Positions 60,187 to 64,000 of a DNA stretch of 64,000 bases are shown one piece after another (the stretch's first letter is position 1; every line of letters starts with the position of its first letter). Where the stretch lies: contig JAKSDA010000210.1 of assembly GCA_022360315.1 (NCBI GenBank), positions 1 to 64,000 of the forward strand. Direction: 5' to 3'. Position numbers and translations under genes: made by a program. Origin of the DNA: Pseudomonadota bacterium. GTDB taxonomy: Bacteria; Myxococcota_A; Polyangia; Haliangiales; Haliangiaceae. The notes beneath the pieces are model-generated. The model worked only from the letters and a program-made list of their open reading frames with translations, did no database searches and was not told where the DNA came from.

Positions 60187-62993
60187 ACCACTCGATACTG
60201 TGCGATGTGGGCTGCGCGGTATAGAGCGTCAACCGACTCTTTGCGGCCCTGGGCCACCACGACCTCACGTCTGGCGGCTAGCTCGCGATCGCTTAGCGCG
60301 CGCACATCGCGCGGCTGCAGCTCGGCCACCGTTTGGACCAGTTGGTCGTAGTGGCTATCGCCCAAACCGCGCATGGCCCGGTGGGTGAGCTGGTCGGCCA
60401 CGGTCCTGGAATTGACTGTCGCAGCCAGGAGGCGCTGCATGACCAGCCGTCGCGCGCGGACAAATTCGTCGGTAAACTCACCGGCGCGAATCTGGTCCAG
60501 CGCCTTTCGCATGGCCACAAAGGCCTCGCCGGCGCGCTCGCGATCGACCGCCACTTCGATGGCCAGAATCCCAGTGCTGCGCAACGGCGTATGATCGACC
60601 TTTATACCGTACGTTGCGCCGAGCTGGTTGCGCAAAATACCCAGCTTGTCGCGCACGATCTCGCTCATGACCAGACGGGTCGCCGCCTGCTTCAAGTCGT
60701 CCGGCTCGGTGCGAAATGCCATGATGATATTGGTCTGGATCTCGTCCTCGTCGATCGCGGCAAAGTAGGCGGCTTTTTGGTTCTGGACCGGCTGCAGCAC
60801 GGGCTGGGCCTTGGGGCCGGATGTGCCCTTCCAGGCGCCGAACAGACGCCGGACCTCGGCCGCCATGTACTCGGCATCAAAGCGGCCGGTCACGATGATG
60901 GCCGCGCCGGCAGGGCGGTAGTGGAGCTCGCGAAAATCTTCGAGATCGCCGACCGAGAGCGAGGCCAGGCTGGCCGAATCCGGGCGCCGGATGCCGAGGC
61001 GATAGTCCTTGCCAAAGAGTGTCTCCATGACCAGACGCGGCCAGCTCGGCTGGGTATCGCGGGCCTTTTCCCGGCGCTGGACCAGCTCGCGCAGCTCGCG
61101 CAGGGACGATTTCTCGTAGCTTGCCGAGCTCAGCATGAAATACAGGCGCCACAGCAACCCGTCGCCGTAAATGGACAGGCCGCGCATGCGAAAGCTGGTG
61201 GCGAGATCGTCCACGTCCCAGTCGTAATCGCCGCCCATTTGCATGATCTGGCCGATGGTGAAGGCTCCCATGAGGGTGGGCGCCTCAAAATCGGAGACAT
61301 GGAATTCTGGCTCCATCAGCATGGCCGTGAGCTCGGCCAGCCCGGGCTTGTCAGCCGGTTCGTGAGCTCGTCCGGCGGGAAATACCACCCGGAGATCCAC
61401 GACTGGGTAGCTGAGCGATGGCGCGAGATAAACCTGCAGGCCGTTGTCCAGCGCGAAATGCTCAAACTTGGTTTGCGGTCTGCGCTCGGACACCTGCAAT
61501 GGTCGCTCGGCTTCCTGGCGATCGATCACCATATGCCGGTCGGGCATGCGATAATCGGTGTGTTCAGCGCGCAGGGCGGCCCGTTCTTCGACGATCTTGG
61601 CCGCTTTTTTGGGGTAGAAGTAGGCCACATGGCTGCTTTCGCGCTCGAGGTAGTGCAGGGCATAGGTCTGCACATCGCCCCTCGCGAGCCCGGCAACGGC
61701 CGCGAGATCGCGCAGCAAAAATTGCCCGTTGTCGCCTGCGGACAGATATTCGATGAACACGTCAGCCTGGTCATCGAACGACTCGACCCTCGACAAAAGC
61801 GCTGTGCGGGTGCGGTTTCGCATGTCGTCAAAAGCGGGCTGCGATAAGCCCTTGCCCACCGAAGCGGCCTCTTTGTAGATCAGGGCAACGGCCTTCTCGA
61901 GCCTGGCCGGAGCATTCACCGATACAGTAATGTAGTGGAGGGGTGCGTCCGATGCGCCGACCACACCGGTATTGATATCGACGATAAACGGGTGCTCGCG
62001 CAATAGAGAGTACAGCGATTGGCGGAGCATCTCGCGGGCAAACCGCGCGATCAGGGCATCGCGGTCGAGCAAGCGCGGCGATTGGAACGCGACCACGGCA
62101 GTGGCCTGCTCGACCGGCAACTCGTGTCGCGACGTTGTACCGCGCAGCGACAACCTGGCCATCGAGCTCCGCTGTCCGGCCGGCTGCTTCTCGATCCGAC
62201 CAAATCGCGCCACGATGGCCCGCTGTACCTGCTTTTTGTCGATATTGCCACTCACCGCCAGGATCGCCGCCGACGGACCGTAATGATCGCGCAAAAATCT
62301 GCACACATCGTCGCGTTCGATACTGGCAATCGAACGATCGGTACCGCCGACCGGCCGGGCGTAGGGATGGGTTTTGCCGTAGACCGCACGGCGGAACATC
62401 TGCGCCATCTCGCTGCCCACACCGATGCCCTGGCGGATTTCGTTGCGAACCACGTCGCGCGCTCGAGCCAGATCGCGCTCGTCGATGAGTTCGCACCGAC
62501 TGCGCATTCGATAGGACTCGACCTCGAGCAGGGTGTCGACCTGGTCGGCCAGTGCAACCGAGCTGTAGTGGGTTTCTTCGGCAGTGGTGTATCCATTATA
62601 CCACAAGGCCGATCGACTGAGCAACTCGGCCAGCGTGGCCCCCTCGGGCTCCTGGTGTCTGGTCGAGAACGTCACATGCTCGATGAGATGTGCCAGACCG
62701 GACTTGCCCCGAAAATCCTCGAGTGCCCCGGCCGGGTATCTAACATCGACTTTGACCAGATTGGTATTTTGTGTGGGGAGTAACAAGACCGTGAGGCCGT
62801 TGGTCGATAAGTGAAAAACCTCGTGGTCTTGCTGGTATGTCGCAGTCCGTGCACCGCCCTGTAAATTGGGCATGAGAATCGACCGCGACGTGCACCCTGC
62901 AGTGGCGAACGCAACCAGCGCGAGCGCCGCAAACACCCGATTGCGGCGCTGCTCACCGCGGAGCTGTAGAGTCGGCCATCCATGTACCATCAC
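60180..62993 (-). CDS. M16-family (insulinase/pitrilysin-type) metallopeptidase lipoprotein
   Basis: The protein has 937 residues from GTG 62993 (GAGGAAAGTCACA upstream; ATG 62990 also possible). A lipobox (VAFATAGC, Cys34) predicts lipid anchoring. The N-terminal M16 unit has the inverted zinc motif HLIEH (102-106) and the third ligand Glu185 in VVRNEIRQG, so it should be active. A second M16 unit follows from about residue 480 (FALDNGLQVYLAPSLSYPVV) without the HxxEH motif, as in the inactive C-terminal half of pitrilysin-like proteins. Such enzymes degrade peptides in the periplasm or outside the cell. It is convergent with the TonB-type receptor, which could take up the products; that link is inference. 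Confidence 0.93.
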   Translation of the reverse strand: MMVHGWPTLQLRGEQRRNRVFAALALVAFATAGCTSRSILMPNLQGGARTATYQQDHEVFHLSTNGLTVLLLPTQNTNLVKVDVRYPAGALEDFRGKSGLAHLIEHVTFSTRHQEPEGATLAELLSRSALWYNGYTTAEETHYSSVALADQVDTLLEVESYRMRSRCELIDERDLARARDVVRNEIRQGIGVGSEMAQMFRRAVYGKTHPYARPVGGTDRSIASIERDDVCRFLRDHYGPSAAILAVSGNIDKKQVQRAIVARFGRIEKQPAGQRSSMARLSLRGTTSRHELPVEQATAVVAFQSPRLLDRDALIARFAREMLRQSLYSLLREHPFIVDINTGVVGASDAPLHYITVSVNAPARLEKAVALIYKEAASVGKGLSQPAFDDMRNRTRTALLSRVESFDDQADVFIEYLSAGDNGQFLLRDLAAVAGLARGDVQTYALHYLERESSHVAYFYPKKAAKIVEERAALRAEHTDYRMPDRHMVIDRQEAERPLQVSERRPQTKFEHFALDNGLQVYLAPSLSYPVVDLRVVFPAGRAHEPADKPGLAELTAMLMEPEFHVSDFEAPTLMGAFTIGQIMQMGGDYDWDVDDLATSFRMRGLSIYGDGLLWRLYFMLSSASYEKSSLRELRELVQRREKARDTQPSWPRLVMETLFGKDYRLGIRRPDSASLASLSVGDLEDFRELHYRPAGAAIIVTGRFDAEYMAAEVRRLFGAWKGTSGPKAQPVLQPVQNQKAAYFAAIDEDEIQTNIIMAFRTEPDDLKQAATRLVMSEIVRDKLGILRNQLGATYGIKVDHTPLRSTGILAIEVAVDRERAGEAFVAMRKALDQIRAGEFTDEFVRARRLVMQRLLAATVNSRTVADQLTHRAMRGLGDSHYDQLVQTVAELQPRDVRALSDRELAARREVVVAQGRKESVDALYRAAHIAQYRVVE

Positions 62994-63187
62994 TGTGACT
63001 TTCCTCGGTACTCGCTATCCAAGGGATCGCGACAGCACCAAATGCCACCGCCCGGCCAACCTACCATGGTCCGGTGTCTTTTGCCATTACAGGCCGTTAC
63101 AGGCTAGATCAGTTAGCAGAGCCCGGGGATGGAGCGCTGTTTCGAGTCGTGCGAGAGCAAAAAGCAGCGCTCGTTCTCGATATTTGG

Positions 63188-64000
63188 TCAGGGAGCGCCG
63201 TACAGGGAGCGTGCTCCTGATTTGTCCTTGGACGACAAATAACTGAGTCTCGAGTTGCTGCCGCCGCACTGCGGATAATGCATGACCGAATTCCGGTCGT
63301 ATGACGTGAGCCCGCGCCAATTGTTGTCCTCGAAGCAGCTGGACGGACCTTGTGGCCGGGTGTGCTCGTGGCGGAAGCCGAGGGCGTGGCCCAGTTCGTG
63401 GCGCAGAATCCCCGCCACCGAGTACGTGCTCTGTCGCCACACGCTGGCATCGATCAGGATGTTGCGGGTTCGGCGCGACTGGTGGGGAAAGAACGCCCGG
63501 GCCAGGTAACCCTTGCCCGATACATAGCGGACATCGAATACTACCGAGCCATTGCTGCCCGTGCAGTTGCCGTCCTGCGACGACCGGTATTTAAAATCCA
63601 CGTTGGCGGCATTTTCCCAGTTTCTGGTTGCCGTGGACATCGCATTCTTGACCGAATTTTTGCGCGAGCCAAAGTTGTTGCTGATGCAGTAGGTCAGATT
63701 TTTCTTCGTGCTGTTCGACCACTTCGAATCCCTGCCCCGGTTGCGATGGACGGCCAGGGCGCCGTCGGAAAAATACAGGAGCTCGTAATACTCGTACAGT
63801 TCGTCCAGGGTCTCCACTGGCGTGTCGCCATCCAGCACCCATACCCCACCGTCCTGGTCGGGTTCTTTATAAGTATTTGCGACAAACTCCTCGAAAGAAA
63901 TCCACTCTCGATTGGTCCCAATATCGTATTCGGTATCCTCTGCTCCCGGTCCTTCGAGTTCCATCACGCACCCCGACACGGCCAGGACAACTGCTGTAAG
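63188..64000 (-). CDS. Secreted metzincin-type metallopeptidase lipoprotein, N-terminus cut by window edge
   Basis: The frame is open to base 64000. The last visible codons before the edge read LTAVVLAVSGC, a signal-peptide core with lipobox, so the true start lies only a short way outside. The mature protein has the same layout as the protein at 22714: SFEEFVANTYKEPDQDGGVW pro-region, KKNLTYCISNNFGSRK, zinc motif HELGHALGFRHEH and Met-turn SVMHYPQC. It ends soon after the catalytic domain (LYGAP), so it lacks the PPC-like domain of its paralogue. It lies 194 bp upstream of the M16 gene on the same strand. Confidence 0.9.
   Translation of the reverse strand, partial: LTAVVLAVSGCVMELEGPGAEDTEYDIGTNREWISFEEFVANTYKEPDQDGGVWVLDGDTPVETLDELYEYYELLYFSDGALAVHRNRGRDSKWSNSTKKNLTYCISNNFGSRKNSVKNAMSTATRNWENAANVDFKYRSSQDGNCTGSNGSVVFDVRYVSGKGYLARAFFPHQSRRTRNILIDASVWRQSTYSVAGILRHELGHALGFRHEHTRPQGPSSCFEDNNWRGLTSYDRNSVMHYPQCGGSNSRLSYLSSKDKSGARSLYGAP

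Noticed and set aside
60333..61847. 504-codon open frame on the plus strand
   Set aside because: It is exactly antisense to the M16 peptidase gene and has no start signal or family features; such frames are common in high-GC DNA because of third-position bias.

Overview
The window is high-GC chromosomal DNA from a predatory or social soil- or marine-type bacterium, most likely a member of the Myxococcota (Haliangium/Nannocystis side). This rests on gene content, not on a database search. It holds three very large Ser/Thr kinase proteins fused to AAA/TPR, WD40 or helical domains. It also holds two secreted HExxHxxGxxH metallopeptidases, a DUF4157 protein, several PilZ/EAL/HDOD signalling proteins, many lipoproteins, and a mix of core genes (rnc, era, der, bamB, rarA, recD2, tRNA-Leu). 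There is no rRNA operon and no CRISPR array.

Layout. 1-0.3 kb: N-terminal part of a RAYT/IS200-type transposase running off the left edge. 0.5-3.3 kb: a DUF4157 + peptidoglycan-binding + caspase-like protein, translationally coupled to a lipoprotein. 3.7-7.5 kb: a Uma2 nuclease-like gene and a NACHT NTPase with pentapeptide repeats, the latter directly behind tRNA-Leu(UAA). 7.8-17.7 kb: a minus-strand operon of kinase/AAA/TPR regulator, FkbH, acyl carrier protein, MaoC-SDR fusion, GNAT and methyltransferase, with overlapping stop/start codons among the first four genes; it looks like a small acyl-ACP pathway under a signalling protein. 17.8-24 kb: rnc, a second large kinase, a c-type cytochrome lipoprotein and a metallopeptidase. 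24.4-29.8 kb: RpiR regulator, GcvR-like ACT protein, kinase-WD40 receptor. 30-34.4 kb: a sugar-type ABC importer operon ending in a 54-residue two-helix membrane protein. 34.5-39.9 kb: era, der, a YfgM-like TPR protein and bamB. 40-46.8 kb: a c-di-GMP/chemotaxis neighbourhood (PilZ, EAL, PilZ-like, MCP) plus rarA. 46.9-47.9 kb: an AhpD-like protein read through an in-frame TGA, with its CMD-family partner. 48.1-57.6 kb: aminotransferase, alpha/beta hydrolase, HDOD protein, recD2, SDR, phasin-like protein and PhaR. 57.8-64 kb: TonB-type receptor, M16 peptidase lipoprotein, and a second metallopeptidase cut by the right edge.

The strongest unusual signal is the AhpD-like gene at 46874-47470. 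Its second catalytic cysteine codon is TGA, the reading frame continues with the rest of the family, and a SECIS-like hairpin follows the TGA at the expected distance, so it is almost certainly a selenoprotein. The second is a dispersed intergenic repeat (about 7.6, 47.9 and 54.9 kb, with a fragment at 56.3 kb). Its terminal stem of 9-10 bp around a 21-nt loop differs in sequence but not in pairing between two copies, which suggests a structured RNA or a small mobile element. Further leads are the kinase-coupled FkbH pathway, the DUF4157/caspase-like protein with its lipoprotein, and the tRNA-adjacent NACHT gene.
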